Assembly: GCF_014236855.1 (NCBI RefSeq)
Contig: NZ_CP051261.1
Location: 2,604,001-2,668,000, forward strand
Direction of reading: 5' to 3'
DNA length: 64,000 nucleotides
Source of the DNA: Xanthomonas sp. SI
Lineage (GTDB): Bacteria > Pseudomonadota > Gammaproteobacteria > Xanthomonadales > Xanthomonadaceae
In this document: in pieces, positions 27,124 to 36,696 of the stretch
How positions within the stretch are numbered: position 1 is the stretch's first letter
Layout of the letters: every line of letters begins with the position of its first letter
Position numbers and translations under genes: made by a program
Notes under the pieces: generated by a model
Databases searched by the model: none
The model's input: only the letters and a program-made list of their open reading frames with translations
Told to the model about the DNA's origin: nothing

Positions 27124-28275
27124 TCACCATTCGGCGATGCTGCCGTCGGCGTGGCGCCAGACCGGATTGTGCCAGTCGGGCGGATTTTCGTTGGCATGGC
27201 GCAGGCGCTCCTCGTCGATTTCCACGCCCAGGCCGGGCTTGGGCAATGCGGCGATGCTACCGCTGTCGTCGCAGGCGAAGTCTTCCTTGTTGATCACGTA
27301 GTCGAGCAGGTCGGCGCCTTCGTTGTAGTGGATGCCGATGCTCTGTTCCTGCAGCACCGCGTTGTGCGAGACGAAATCGACCTGCAGGCAGGCCGCCAGC
27401 GCGACCGGGCCGAGCGGGCAGTGCGGCGCCAGGCCGACGTCGTAGGCGTCGGCCATGCTGGCGATCTTCAGGCATTCGGTGATGCCGCCGGCATGCGACA
27501 GGTCCGGCTGCAGCAGCGACAGGCCGCCGGCCTGCAGCACCGGCTTGAAGTCGAAGCGCGAGAACATGCGTTCGCCGGCCGCGAGCGGGATCGGCGTGGA
27601 CGCGGCCAGGCGCGGATAGTATTCGGCCAGTTCCGGCAGCACCGGTTCCTCGACGAACAACGGCTTGAACGGCTCCAGTTCGCGCAGCAGCACGCGCGCC
27701 ATCGGCGCGGCGACGCGGCCGTGGAAATCGATGCCGAAGTCGATGCTGGTGCCGAACGCCTCGCGGATCTGCGCGACCTTGGCCACCGCCGCATCCACCG
27801 CGCGCGGCCCGTCGATCAGCTTCATTTCCTCGGTGCCGTTGAACTTGAAGGTGTCGAAGCCCAGCTCGCGGTAGCCCTGGATCTGCGCGATGGTCGCCGA
27901 CGGGCGGTCGCCGCCGACCCAGCGATAGGTCTTCATGCGGTCGCGCACCAGCCCGCCGAGCAGTTCGTACACCGGCACGCCCAGCGCCTTGCCCTTGATG
28001 TCCCACAGTGCCTGGTCGATGCCGGCGATGGCGCTCATCAGGATCGGGCCGCCGCGGTAGAAGCCGCTGCGGTACAGCAGCTGCCAAATGTCGTTGATCC
28101 GCGACGGATCCTTGCCGATCAGATAGCCGCTCAGTTCATGCACCGCGGCGTCGACGCTGCGCGCGCGGCCTTCGATCACCGGTTCGCCCCAGCCGGTGAT
28201 GCCTTCGTCGGTTTCGATCTTCAGGAACAGCCAGCGCGGCGCGGCGTGATAGGTGGTGAGGCGAACGATCTTCAT
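27124..28275 (-). CDS. dgoD: D-galactonate dehydratase
   Basis: A 383-aa enolase-superfamily enzyme converting D-galactonate to 2-keto-3-deoxygalactonate. The Mg ligands D183, E209 and E235 and the catalytic H185 are in the same positions as in E. coli DgoD, and '[12 protein letters not shown]' holds the second catalytic His. Length matches the family. The start overlaps the dgoA stop by 4 bases. Confidence 0.96.
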   Translation of the reverse strand: MKIVRLTTYHAAPRWLFLKIETDEGITGWGEPVIEGRARSVDAAVHELSGYLIGKDPSRINDIWQLLYRSGFYRGGPILMSAIAGIDQALWDIKGKALGVPVYELLGGLVRDRMKTYRWVGGDRPSATIAQIQGYRELGFDTFKFNGTEEMKLIDGPRAVDAAVAKVAQIREAFGTSIDFGIDFHGRVAAPMARVLLRELEPFKPLFVEEPVLPELAEYYPRLAASTPIPLAAGERMFSRFDFKPVLQAGGLSLLQPDLSHAGGITECLKIASMADAYDVGLAPHCPLGPVALAACLQVDFVSHNAVLQEQSIGIHYNEGADLLDYVINKEDFACDDSGSIAALPKPGLGVEIDEERLRHANENPPDWHNPVWRHADGSIAEW

Positions 28276-28892
28276 GCGTGGTCCAAGTAGGCTTGGCGGA
28301 AGGCGGCAGCCTGCGCCTGGGTCTGCGCCAGCGCCTGCCCGGGCCGGTACAGTTCGCCGCCGATGCCGGCGCCGATCGCGCCGGCGGCCAGGTAGTCGCG
28401 CAGCGTGTCGGTGTTGACTCCGCCGACCACGAACAGCGGCACCGTCGGCGGCAGCACCGCGCGCAACGCGCGCAGGTGGCCGGGGCCGTAGGTGGCGGCC
28501 GGGAACAGCTTGAGCATCTGCGCGCCGGCGTCGAGCGCGTCGAAGGCTTCGCTGGCGGTGGCGAAGCCGGCCACCACCTGCAGGCCGCGCGCGACCGCAT
28601 GGCGGATCACCGGCGGCCGCGTGTTCGGGGTGACGATGAAGCGCGCGCCGAGATCTGCGAGGGTGTCGACGTCGGCGATCTTCAGCACGGTGCCGCCGCC
28701 GATCCAGCAGCGCTGGCCGAACGCCTGCACCGCCGCGCCAATGCTGTCGGCCCAGCGCGGCGAGTTGAGCGGGATCTCGATCGCGTCGTAACCGGCCTCG
28801 GCCAGCGCGCCGACATGGTCCAGCGCGTCGTCGGGGGTGAGGCCGCGCAGGATCGCGATCAGGGGAAACTGGAACGGGGAGACGGCGGACAT
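28272..28892 (-). CDS. dgoA: 2-dehydro-3-deoxy-6-phosphogalactonate aldolase
   Basis: A 206-aa class I aldolase giving pyruvate and glyceraldehyde 3-phosphate. It has '[17 protein letters not shown]', the substrate-binding 'VTPN' and the Schiff-base lysine K128 in '[14 protein letters not shown]'. ATG 28892 fits the family start; the frame upstream is open but unrelated. It is the first gene of the operon dgoA-dgoD-lactonase-dgoK, with 4-base overlaps throughout except before the lactonase. Confidence 0.94.
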   Translation of the reverse strand: MSAVSPFQFPLIAILRGLTPDDALDHVGALAEAGYDAIEIPLNSPRWADSIGAAVQAFGQRCWIGGGTVLKIADVDTLADLGARFIVTPNTRPPVIRHAVARGLQVVAGFATASEAFDALDAGAQMLKLFPAATYGPGHLRALRAVLPPTVPLFVVGGVNTDTLRDYLAAGAIGAGIGGELYRPGQALAQTQAQAAAFRQAYLDHA

Positions 28893-29224
28893 CGGCTTAC
28901 CTGGCAACGTGCGTGGAGCGAAAGGCGTCCACTGCGACGTCGTCATCGCGCGGCCGCAGTGGCGCGCAGGTGAGCGACCGTCCCGTTGGCGACGAACGGG
29001 CGGACGCCATCGACCGGTGCGCTGGCGGATCGTCCTGCTCATCGACGCTGGCGCGGTGCGCCGGCGCCTTCACGAGGCGGGTGTGGCGGTGGGACGGCGT
29101 CGCGGCCGAAGTCGCGACTGGCCGATAGCCTGCGCGCGCGAAGATATGCTCGGCAAATGAAATTTTAGACATATGCTATTCCGGTGGTGAATACGCATCT
29201 TCTCGCTCAGGACGCTTTCCGTTT
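28893..29224. promoter_or_regulatory. divergent promoter region of the galactonate operon and its LysR gene
   Basis: 332 bases without a gene. The right half is locally AT-rich (29150-29190) with gacatatgc and nearby ATATGC elements, a probable place for the LysR operator and the promoters in both directions. No exact box can be assigned. Confidence 0.4.
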
Positions 29225-30184
29225 ATGACCGCTGCCGTCAATCCCTGGTTCAACGCCGCCCGCCTCAAGACCCGGCATCTGTTGCTGCTGCTGCAGTTGC
29301 ACGAGCACCGCTCGGTGCTGCGCGCGGCCGAGGCGGCGAGCATGACCCAGCCGGCGGCGTCCAAGCTGTTGGCGGAAATGGAGGATCTGCTCGGGGTCAA
29401 GCTGTTCGAGCGGCATGCGCGCGGGGTGGAGCCGACCTGGTACGGGCAGGTGCTGATCCGCCGCGCGCGTTCGGCGATGTCGGAGATCGGCCGCGCGCAG
29501 GAGGAGATCGCGGCGCTGCGCGAGGGGCGCATGGGCCAGGTCTCGATCGGCACCGTGGTCAATCCGGGCACCAACCTGGTGCCGCAGGCGATCGCCGAGG
29601 TCAAGCGCGAGTTCCCCGGCATCCTGGTACGGGTGGAGATGGACTACAGCCGGCCGCTGGTGGCCAAGCTGCTGGACGGCCAGCTCGACATCGTCATCGG
29701 CCGCATCCTCGGCCCGTACGGCGGCGACGAGCTGGAGTTCGAGCCGCTGGCCGACGAACCGCATTCGGTGGTGGCGCGCGCCGGGCATCCGCTGTCGGCG
29801 CGCACCGACCTGCGCCATGCCGATCTGGCGCGCTACGGCTGGGTGCTGCCACCGGTGGACAGCGTGCTGCGCGCGCGGCTGGACGCGATGTTCATGGAGC
29901 ACGGCGTGCTGCCCCCGCAGAACGTCATCGAGACCTCGTCGTTGCCGGTGATGACCAGCCTGTTGCGCGGCAGCGACCTGCTGGCGGCGCTGCCGGCCGA
30001 CGCGGTGGCGCCGTACGTGCAGGCCAAGCTGCTGACCGTGCTGCCGATCGCGCTGGGGGTGCGGATGGAGTCGTTCGGCATCATCCGCCGCCGCGACTAC
30101 ATGCTGCCGCCCGGCGCCGAACGCGTCCTGCTGGCGCTGCGCAACGCGGCCAAGCGCCTGTATCCGGAGCGCGCGCCGGGCTGA
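29225..30184 (+). CDS. LysR-type regulator of the galactonate operon
   Basis: A 319-aa LysR-type regulator. The helix-turn-helix lies in 'RSVLRAAEAASMTQPAASKL', followed by 'LGVKLFERHARGVEPTWYG' and an effector domain beginning near residue 100. It resembles the GbpR/sugar-responsive branch. Because it is divergent from dgoA it probably controls that operon, with galactonate or a pathway intermediate as effector; the effector is an inference. Confidence 0.88.
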   Translation: MTAAVNPWFNAARLKTRHLLLLLQLHEHRSVLRAAEAASMTQPAASKLLAEMEDLLGVKLFERHARGVEPTWYGQVLIRRARSAMSEIGRAQEEIAALREGRMGQVSIGTVVNPGTNLVPQAIAEVKREFPGILVRVEMDYSRPLVAKLLDGQLDIVIGRILGPYGGDELEFEPLADEPHSVVARAGHPLSARTDLRHADLARYGWVLPPVDSVLRARLDAMFMEHGVLPPQNVIETSSLPVMTSLLRGSDLLAALPADAVAPYVQAKLLTVLPIALGVRMESFGIIRRRDYMLPPGAERVLLALRNAAKRLYPERAPG

Positions 30185-30561
30185 GCGGAGACCGCGGAGG
30201 CGCCAGCTTCTGATGCCGGGCGGGCGATCGGGCGGAAGGTGTGCCGTGGGTCGGCGACTGTCGGCATGCGGTGCGGAGCGTGGTTACGTTCGACTCAAGG
30301 TCTGCTGGTTCGACCTTTCTAAATGCCATCCAGCTAGTCGAAAAAAATATAGCTTGGCGTGAATTTTTCATTTGCTTAACGCGAAATTCACTTCTAGGCT
30401 CAGTCGATCGTGACCGCTGTCGCGGCGCGCCGCTCATTGCGACGCCCGCCACGCCTAGCGATACGGCAGCGAGCCATTGGCTTGCCGCCGTCACAACCAG
30501 CAAGGCGGCGCGTACGCGCGACCGTCATCCGTGTGTGCATGTGTCCTGGGAGGGAAACATC
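30185..30561 (+). promoter_or_regulatory. leader region of TonB receptor 1
   Basis: 377 bases with a locally AT-rich core. At 30341-30373 lies a run of A, then tatagct, four bases and gtgaatttttcatt. Almost the same arrangement is found upstream of receptor 2 at 33625-33658. The leader ends in tgtcctgggagggaaacatc directly before the ATG, also shared with receptor 2. This looks like a shared promoter or operator. Confidence 0.55.
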
Positions 30562-33492
30562 ATGTCATCGCGTCACTACCGTGGTCCGGCCTCGCCGACC
30601 GCAGCGGTTCGTCATACCTGTCTTTTGCGTCGCTCGGCCATGGCGCTGAGCATCGGCCTGTTGCTCAGCGCGCAGGCGATGGCACAGGACGCCGCGGACA
30701 GCAGCAAGAAGAAGAGCGCCGATCCGGTGACCCAGCTCGACGCGATCGAGGTCAAGGGCGTGCGTGCCAGCCTGATCAAGTCGCAGGCGATCAAGCACGA
30801 TGCCGAGCAGATCGTCGACTCGGTCAGTGCCGAGGACATCGGCGCGCTGCCCGACCGCAGCGTCACCGAGACCCTGCAACGGGTCAGCGGCGTGACCATC
30901 GACCATTTCATGGCACGCAACGATCCCGACCATTTCTCCGCCGAAGGCAGTGGCGTGATGATCCGCGGCATGACTCAGGTGCGCGGCGAGCTCAACGGCC
31001 GCGACAGCTTCAGCGCCGCCAGTGGCCGCGGACTCAGCTTCGAGGACGTGCCGGCCGAACTGATGGCCGGCGTGGACGTGTACAAGAACCCGTCGGCCGA
31101 GATCATCGAAGGCGGCCTCGGCGGCACGGTCAACCTGCGCACGCGCATGCCGTTCGACCAGCCCGGCCGGGTGATCGGCTTCACCGCCGACGAGAACTAC
31201 GGCGACTTCAGCAAGACCTACAAGCCGTCCGGCTCGTTGCTGTTCAGCGATCGCTGGAACACCGGTGTCGGCGAAATGGGCTTGATGCTGGACGTGGCCT
31301 ATTCGGAACTGGCCACCCGCAGCGACGGCATCCAGGTGGAGCCGTTCGTGCGCCGCACCGATCCGGCGTTGCTGGCCGGCACCGATTTCGACAAGGTCTA
31401 CGTGCCCGGCGGCGTCAACTGGCGGCAGCTGGACTTCGAGCGCAAGCGCAAGGGCGTCGCAGGGGCGTTCCAGTGGCGGCCCAGCGACGACACCGAAATC
31501 TACGTGCAGTACATGCGTTCCACCTACGACATGAACTGGCAGGAGCGCGCGGCGTTCTTCAACGACGACACCAACGCGATCAGTCCCGCCCCCGGCACCA
31601 CCTTCACCTACGACGCCGACGGCCGTTTCGTCAGCGGCTCGCCGGTGTCCAGTTCCTGGCGCGGCAACGTCACCGGCAACGATGGCGTGCGCTTCTACAC
31701 CGACAACCGCTACGCGCAGCAGAGCACCACCACCTCCGACCTGTCCGGCGGCTTCAGCCACAAGCTCACCAGCAACCTGACCGTGCGCGGCGACATGCAG
31801 CTGGTGCAGTCGGAAAGCGATTCGCTGGACTTCACCGTGTTCAGTTCGATCTACCTGCCGGGCCTGAACTTCGACCTGAGCAACAAGTACCCGGCGGTGT
31901 CGATCGCCGATACCAGCTACACGTCCAACCCCTCCAACTATTTCTGGAGCGCGGCGATGGACCACCTGGCGAAGAACCGCGGCCGCGAACTGGCCACGCG
32001 CTTCGACCTGGAATACACCTACGACGACAATCCGTGGCTGCGCACCTTCCGCGCCGGTATCCGCGCCACCGACCGCACCCAGACCAACAAGAACTCCGGT
32101 TACAACTGGGGCGTGATCAGCGACAACTGGGCGATGATTCCCGGTACCGCCAACGGGACCGGCCTGGCCGACCTGGCCAGCTATTCGCCGGAGTCCTCGG
32201 AGCTGTATTCGTATTCGAACCTGTTCCGCGGCAAGGTCAACGTGCCCAACAGCCTGTACTTCCCCAGCAACGCCGCGGTCAAGGACTATGCCGGCACCTC
32301 CAAGCTGATCCAGCAGCTGGTGGCGCTGCGCGGCTGGGGCTGGGCGCCGGACCAGTACCAGTTGCAGGACACCAACCGTCAGTTCGAGCGTACCCAGGCG
32401 GCCTATGCGGTGCTGTACTTCGGCAACGACGACGCACTGGGCGTGCCGGTGGACGGTAACGTCGGCGTGCGCATCGTGCAGACCAAGACCGAGGCTACCG
32501 GCTACGGCCAGTTCCCTGACCTGTCGGCCACCGCGGGGTCGGACGCGCTCAAGGCGCAGTACACCGGGCAGTACTTCCCCAACAACGCGCAGGGCAGCTA
32601 CACCAACGTGCTGCCGAGCTTCAACATGCGCTTCAAGTTCTCCGATGCGCTGCAATGGCGCATCGCCGCGTCCAAGGCGATGTCGCGTCCGGACTACACC
32701 CAGCTGCAGCCGTATCTGTTGCTGGCGGCGACCACCGAGGACGACGGCACTGTGTCCAAGTGGACCGGCACCGCGGGCAATCCGAACCTCAAGCCGATGA
32801 AGGCCAATCAGTACGACACCGCGCTGGAATGGTATTTCGACACCAGCGACATGATGTACCTGACCCTGTTCTACAAGAGCGTCAAGGACTACATCTCCAC
32901 CCAAACCACCACCGAGACCTACGGCGGCCAGGATTGGCTGGTGACGCGGCCGTTCAACATGTCCAAGGGCCGCATCCGCGGTTTCGAATACGGCTACACG
33001 CAGTTCTTCGACTCGCTGCCGGGCTGGCTGAGCGGCTTCGGCGTCAATGCCAACTTCACCTTCGTGGACAGCAGCGGCGGCGTCAATTCCGCGACCGATC
33101 CCTACACCCAGACCACCGTCACTGGGGTGAGCCTGCCGCTGGAAGGCCTGTCGCGGCGCAGCTACAACCTCGCCGGCATCTACGAGAAGGGACCGTTGTC
33201 GGTGCGCCTGGCCTACAACTGGCGTTCGCGCTACCTGCTGACCGCCAGCGACGTGTCGACCAAGCTGCCGACCTGGTCGGACGACTACGGCCAGCTCGAC
33301 GCTTCGGTGTTCTATCGCTTCACCCCGCACCTGCAGCTCGGTGTCCAGGCCAACAACCTGACCAATACCGTGACCAAGGTGTTGATGGGGCCGACCTCCT
33401 ATGCCGACGGCGAGGTCGACAACCACCTGTACACGCGCAGCTGGTTCGTCAACGACCGCCGCTACTCGCTGGTGCTGCGCGGCAACTGGTAA
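30562..33492 (+). CDS. TonB-dependent receptor 1 (oligosaccharide uptake)
   Basis: A 976-aa outer membrane receptor. A signal peptide ends near 'SAQAMAQ', then comes a TonB-box-like 'TQLDAIEVKG', a plug domain ('QIVDSVSAEDIGALPDRSV', 'GLSFEDVPAELMAGVDVYKN') and a beta-barrel ending in a terminal Trp ('YSLVLRGNW'). Such receptors import large oligosaccharides with energy from TonB. Its place before the xyloglucanase points to xyloglucan oligosaccharides as substrate, by inference. ATG 30562 has GGGAGG in good position. A terminator follows, so it is probably its own transcript. Confidence 0.92.
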   Translation: MSSRHYRGPASPTAAVRHTCLLRRSAMALSIGLLLSAQAMAQDAADSSKKKSADPVTQLDAIEVKGVRASLIKSQAIKHDAEQIVDSVSAEDIGALPDRSVTETLQRVSGVTIDHFMARNDPDHFSAEGSGVMIRGMTQVRGELNGRDSFSAASGRGLSFEDVPAELMAGVDVYKNPSAEIIEGGLGGTVNLRTRMPFDQPGRVIGFTADENYGDFSKTYKPSGSLLFSDRWNTGVGEMGLMLDVAYSELATRSDGIQVEPFVRRTDPALLAGTDFDKVYVPGGVNWRQLDFERKRKGVAGAFQWRPSDDTEIYVQYMRSTYDMNWQERAAFFNDDTNAISPAPGTTFTYDADGRFVSGSPVSSSWRGNVTGNDGVRFYTDNRYAQQSTTTSDLSGGFSHKLTSNLTVRGDMQLVQSESDSLDFTVFSSIYLPGLNFDLSNKYPAVSIADTSYTSNPSNYFWSAAMDHLAKNRGRELATRFDLEYTYDDNPWLRTFRAGIRATDRTQTNKNSGYNWGVISDNWAMIPGTANGTGLADLASYSPESSELYSYSNLFRGKVNVPNSLYFPSNAAVKDYAGTSKLIQQLVALRGWGWAPDQYQLQDTNRQFERTQAAYAVLYFGNDDALGVPVDGNVGVRIVQTKTEATGYGQFPDLSATAGSDALKAQYTGQYFPNNAQGSYTNVLPSFNMRFKFSDALQWRIAASKAMSRPDYTQLQPYLLLAATTEDDGTVSKWTGTAGNPNLKPMKANQYDTALEWYFDTSDMMYLTLFYKSVKDYISTQTTTETYGGQDWLVTRPFNMSKGRIRGFEYGYTQFFDSLPGWLSGFGVNANFTFVDSSGGVNSATDPYTQTTVTGVSLPLEGLSRRSYNLAGIYEKGPLSVRLAYNWRSRYLLTASDVSTKLPTWSDDYGQLDASVFYRFTPHLQLGVQANNLTNTVTKVLMGPTSYADGEVDNHLYTRSWFVNDRRYSLVLRGNW

Positions 33493-33519
33493 GCGGCATC
33501 CGCCAAGGCGTTTTCCTGG

Positions 33520-33549
33520 CCCGCATGCGCCCCGCGCATGCGGGCTTTT
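33520..33549 (+). terminator. terminator after TonB receptor 1
   Basis: cccgcatgcg / cgcatgcggg arms, 5-base loop and cttttt. It separates the two receptor genes transcriptionally. Confidence 0.82.
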
Positions 33550-33862
33550 TCGTGCCGCCGCGCCGAAACCGGCGCTGCCTTGCAGGTGCGCCGCTATTCA
33601 TGGTTGTGCACGTGTTTCGTATGTAAAAAAAGTATAGCTAACTGTAAATATTTCATTGGTTGGCGTGGGCGACTGCGACCTATTCTCACCTCCGAGTCGT
33701 GATCGCTTTCGATCGCGTGCGCGTCGCGATCATCCCGTGCGCGTCCGGACTTGCGGCCAGCACTCCATTTCGACCGGTGCGGCCGGACAACTAGAAGCGG
33801 CGACGTTGCCCTTGGCGCGATCGCCAGATCGTTTGCACATTGTGTCCTGGGAGGGAAACACC
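33550..33862 (+). promoter_or_regulatory. leader region of TonB receptor 2
   Basis: 313 bases. At 33625-33658: seven A, g, tatagct, four bases, gtaaatatttcatt, closely like the element upstream of receptor 1. The end, tgtcctgggagggaaacacc, is the same ribosome-binding leader as in receptor 1. Confidence 0.55.
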
Positions 33863-36595
33863 ATGTCAGCGCCCCATCACCATTGTCCGCCTGCGCGGAC
33901 CGTGGCGCCCCGTGCTACCCGTTCGATTTCCGGCTGCGGCGTGCGCCGTTCCGCCATTGCCCTGGCCGTCGCTGCGCTGGTCGCCGCGTCCGCCGCGCAG
34001 GCCCAGCAGGCCGAGCAGGCCGCGCCTGCGCAGGCCGACGCTGCCACCACCCAACTGGATACGGTGCAGGTCAGCGGCACCCGCAGCAGCGTGACCAAGG
34101 CGCAGCTGGTCAAGCAGAATTCCGAGCAGATCGTCGACTCGATCGTGGCCGAGGACATCGGCAAGCTGCCCGACAACAACGTCGCCGAGGCGCTGCAGCG
34201 CATCTCCGGCGTGCAGATCGCGCGCAACTACGGCGAGGGCAGCAGCATCGCGATTCGCGGCCTGACCCAGGTCCGCACCGAGCTCAACGGCCGCGACATC
34301 TTCACCGCCAACGACGGCCGTGGCCTGAGCTTCGAAGACGTGTCGGCGGAACTGCTGGCTGGCGTCAACGTCTACAAGAATCCGTCCGCGGACATGATCG
34401 AAGGCGGCCTGGGCGGCACCGTCGACCTGCGCACGCGCCTGCCGTTCGACTACGACGCGCGCAAGATCGCCGGCAGCGTGCAGTACAACCACTACGACCT
34501 GGCCGACGACAGCAAGCCGGCGTTCTCCGGCATGTACAGCGACCGCTGGCAGACCGGCATCGGCGAGATCGGCCTGCTGGTGAACTACTCGCAGCAGACC
34601 AGCCCGTTCCGCCAGGACACCATCTCCATCGAGCCGTGGTACACGCAGACCGATCTGCCGGGCTACGAAGGCCAGGGCATCTCGGTGCCGCATGGCGCCG
34701 GCACCAACACCACGGTCGGCGAGCGCAAGCGCAAGACCGGCGCGTTCGCGCTGCAGTGGCGGCCGAACGACGACGTCGAGGTCACCGCGCAGGTGCTGCG
34801 CTCGGACTACGATTTCCGCTGGCACGACTATTCGTTCTTCGCCTACAGCGGGCAGAACCCGATGCAGGGCTACGACGACATCGTGGTCAACGACCGTAAC
34901 GAATTCGTCAGCGGCACGTTCCAGAACACCCCGGCCGATTCCAATACCAGCCTGACCGAGCGCCATTCGGTGACCACCGACTACGCGCTGGGCGCCAAGT
35001 GGACGGTGTCGCCGAACCTGACCCTGAGCACCGATTTCCAGTACATCGATGCCACCACCAAGGGCACGCGCTACATCCTCGGCACCGGCATGGACACCAC
35101 GCCGCTGTACACCATCGACTTCCGCGGCGACCTGCCGCGCCTGTCGGTGACCGATGCCGCCGGCAACCCGGGCTACCTGGCCGACCAGGCCAACTACAGC
35201 GGCTGGAAGTTCCATCTGGACAACAAGGACGACAACAAGGCAACCGAGTTCGCCTGGCGCAGCGACATGGACCTGGCGTTCGACGACAGTTTCGCGCGCA
35301 GCTTCAAGGCCGGCGTGCGCTATACCGACCGCGATGCGCAGAACAAGGGCAACGTGTGGCGCTACATGTACCTGGGCGCGCCGTTCTCGCAATACCCGGA
35401 GGCGCAGGTGATGCAGAATCCGATCACCGATTTCTTCCGCGGCGATTCGCAGACCTTCGGTCCCAGGCTGACCCCGTCCGACACGCTGGTCGACAACTAC
35501 GCGGAAGCGTTGAAGGTGTTCGGCGCCTCGCCGCTGAGCTTCGCGCCTAACAACATCAACGGCCAGGGCGAGAAGACCTACGCCGCCTACGGCGTGCTGC
35601 GCTTCGGCGTGGACAGCGGCGCGATCCCGTTCGACGGCAACATCGGCCTGCGCATCGTGCGCACCAAGGTCGATTCGCAGGGCGTGCGCACCGGCACCGA
35701 TGCCGAGGGCGGCGGCCTGCTGCCGGTGGACGTGCAGCAGACCTACACCGACGTGTTGCCGAGCCTGAATCTGCGGTGGATGCTCACCGACACGCTGCAG
35801 TGGCGCTTCGCCGCCTCGCGCGGCATCTCGCGCCCCGACCTCAACCAACTCAACCCGAACCTGAGCCTGGGCACCGCCACCGGCAGCGACGGCACCACCC
35901 GCCGCACCGGCTCGGCCGGCAATCCCGACCTGCGGCCGATGAAGGCCGACCAGTTCGACACCGCGCTGGAGTGGTACTTCGGCAAGGGTTCTATGATGTA
36001 CGGCACGGTGTTCTACAAGAAGGTCGACGGCTTCATCGCCGATGCCGTGTTCGAGGAAGTCTATGGCGGCCAGACCTGGGAGATCACCCGCCCGGTCAAC
36101 GGCAAGGACGGCAGGATCAAGGGCGCGGAGCTGGGCTATACCCAGTTCTTCGATTTCCTGCCGGGCTGGCTGAGCGGCTTCGGCCTGCAGGCCAACTACA
36201 CCTACGTGGACAGCGAGGCGCCGAGCCCGACCGCCACCGACACCAACGGCCAGGCGCTGACGGTGCCGTTGCAGGGCTTGTCCAAGAACAGCTACAACCT
36301 GATCCTCAGCTACGAGATGTCGCGCTTCCAGGCGCGCGTGGCCTACAACTGGCGCAGCGACTGGCTGGTGACCACGGCCGGCAACGGCACCGGCAATCTG
36401 CCGGTGTACAACAAGGGCTTCGGTCAGCTGGACGCGTCGGTGCGCTACAACATCGACGACGTGTGGTCGGTGTCGGTGGATGGGGTCAATCTGCTGGATA
36501 CCCGCAACGAGAGCTACCTGGGCGTGGAATCGCGTTACCGCGACTTCGTGATCAACGACCGCCGTTACGGCCTGACCCTGCGCGCCAGCTTCTGA
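33863..36595 (+). CDS. TonB-dependent receptor 2 (oligosaccharide uptake)
   Basis: A 910-aa outer membrane receptor, clearly related to receptor 1: signal peptide ending 'SAAQAQ', TonB-box-like 'LDTVQVSG', plug ('[19 protein letters not shown]', '[20 protein letters not shown]') and barrel ending in Phe ('YGLTLRASF'). Shared segments in the C-terminal barrel include 'LPGWLSGFG' and '[20 protein letters not shown]'. The pair probably arose by duplication. It leads directly into the xyloglucanase gene 101 bases downstream. Substrate by context: xyloglucan oligosaccharides. Confidence 0.93.
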   Translation: MSAPHHHCPPARTVAPRATRSISGCGVRRSAIALAVAALVAASAAQAQQAEQAAPAQADAATTQLDTVQVSGTRSSVTKAQLVKQNSEQIVDSIVAEDIGKLPDNNVAEALQRISGVQIARNYGEGSSIAIRGLTQVRTELNGRDIFTANDGRGLSFEDVSAELLAGVNVYKNPSADMIEGGLGGTVDLRTRLPFDYDARKIAGSVQYNHYDLADDSKPAFSGMYSDRWQTGIGEIGLLVNYSQQTSPFRQDTISIEPWYTQTDLPGYEGQGISVPHGAGTNTTVGERKRKTGAFALQWRPNDDVEVTAQVLRSDYDFRWHDYSFFAYSGQNPMQGYDDIVVNDRNEFVSGTFQNTPADSNTSLTERHSVTTDYALGAKWTVSPNLTLSTDFQYIDATTKGTRYILGTGMDTTPLYTIDFRGDLPRLSVTDAAGNPGYLADQANYSGWKFHLDNKDDNKATEFAWRSDMDLAFDDSFARSFKAGVRYTDRDAQNKGNVWRYMYLGAPFSQYPEAQVMQNPITDFFRGDSQTFGPRLTPSDTLVDNYAEALKVFGASPLSFAPNNINGQGEKTYAAYGVLRFGVDSGAIPFDGNIGLRIVRTKVDSQGVRTGTDAEGGGLLPVDVQQTYTDVLPSLNLRWMLTDTLQWRFAASRGISRPDLNQLNPNLSLGTATGSDGTTRRTGSAGNPDLRPMKADQFDTALEWYFGKGSMMYGTVFYKKVDGFIADAVFEEVYGGQTWEITRPVNGKDGRIKGAELGYTQFFDFLPGWLSGFGLQANYTYVDSEAPSPTATDTNGQALTVPLQGLSKNSYNLILSYEMSRFQARVAYNWRSDWLVTTAGNGTGNLPVYNKGFGQLDASVRYNIDDVWSVSVDGVNLLDTRNESYLGVESRYRDFVINDRRYGLTLRASF

Positions 36596-36611
36596 GCGCG
36601 GCGCAGTCGAT

Positions 36612-36649
36612 CCGCTCCTGCCCGCGTTGCGTGGCCGGAGCGGGGGCTT
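36612..36649 (+). terminator. weak hairpin after TonB receptor 2
   Basis: ccgctcc / ggagcgg arms with gggctttcc behind. Short U-run, so it may be a partial terminator or attenuator before the enzyme genes. Confidence 0.35.
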
Positions 36650-36696
36650 TCCTGCCGATGGCGTGGCCGTCGGTTGTAATCGGAGTAGGGCGCACG

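Noticed and set aside
30185..33862. XylR-type palindrome (TGGTAGCGCTAACA) upstream of the receptors
   Set aside because: I looked for this known Xanthomonas xylan-regulon box in the leaders and found no convincing match.
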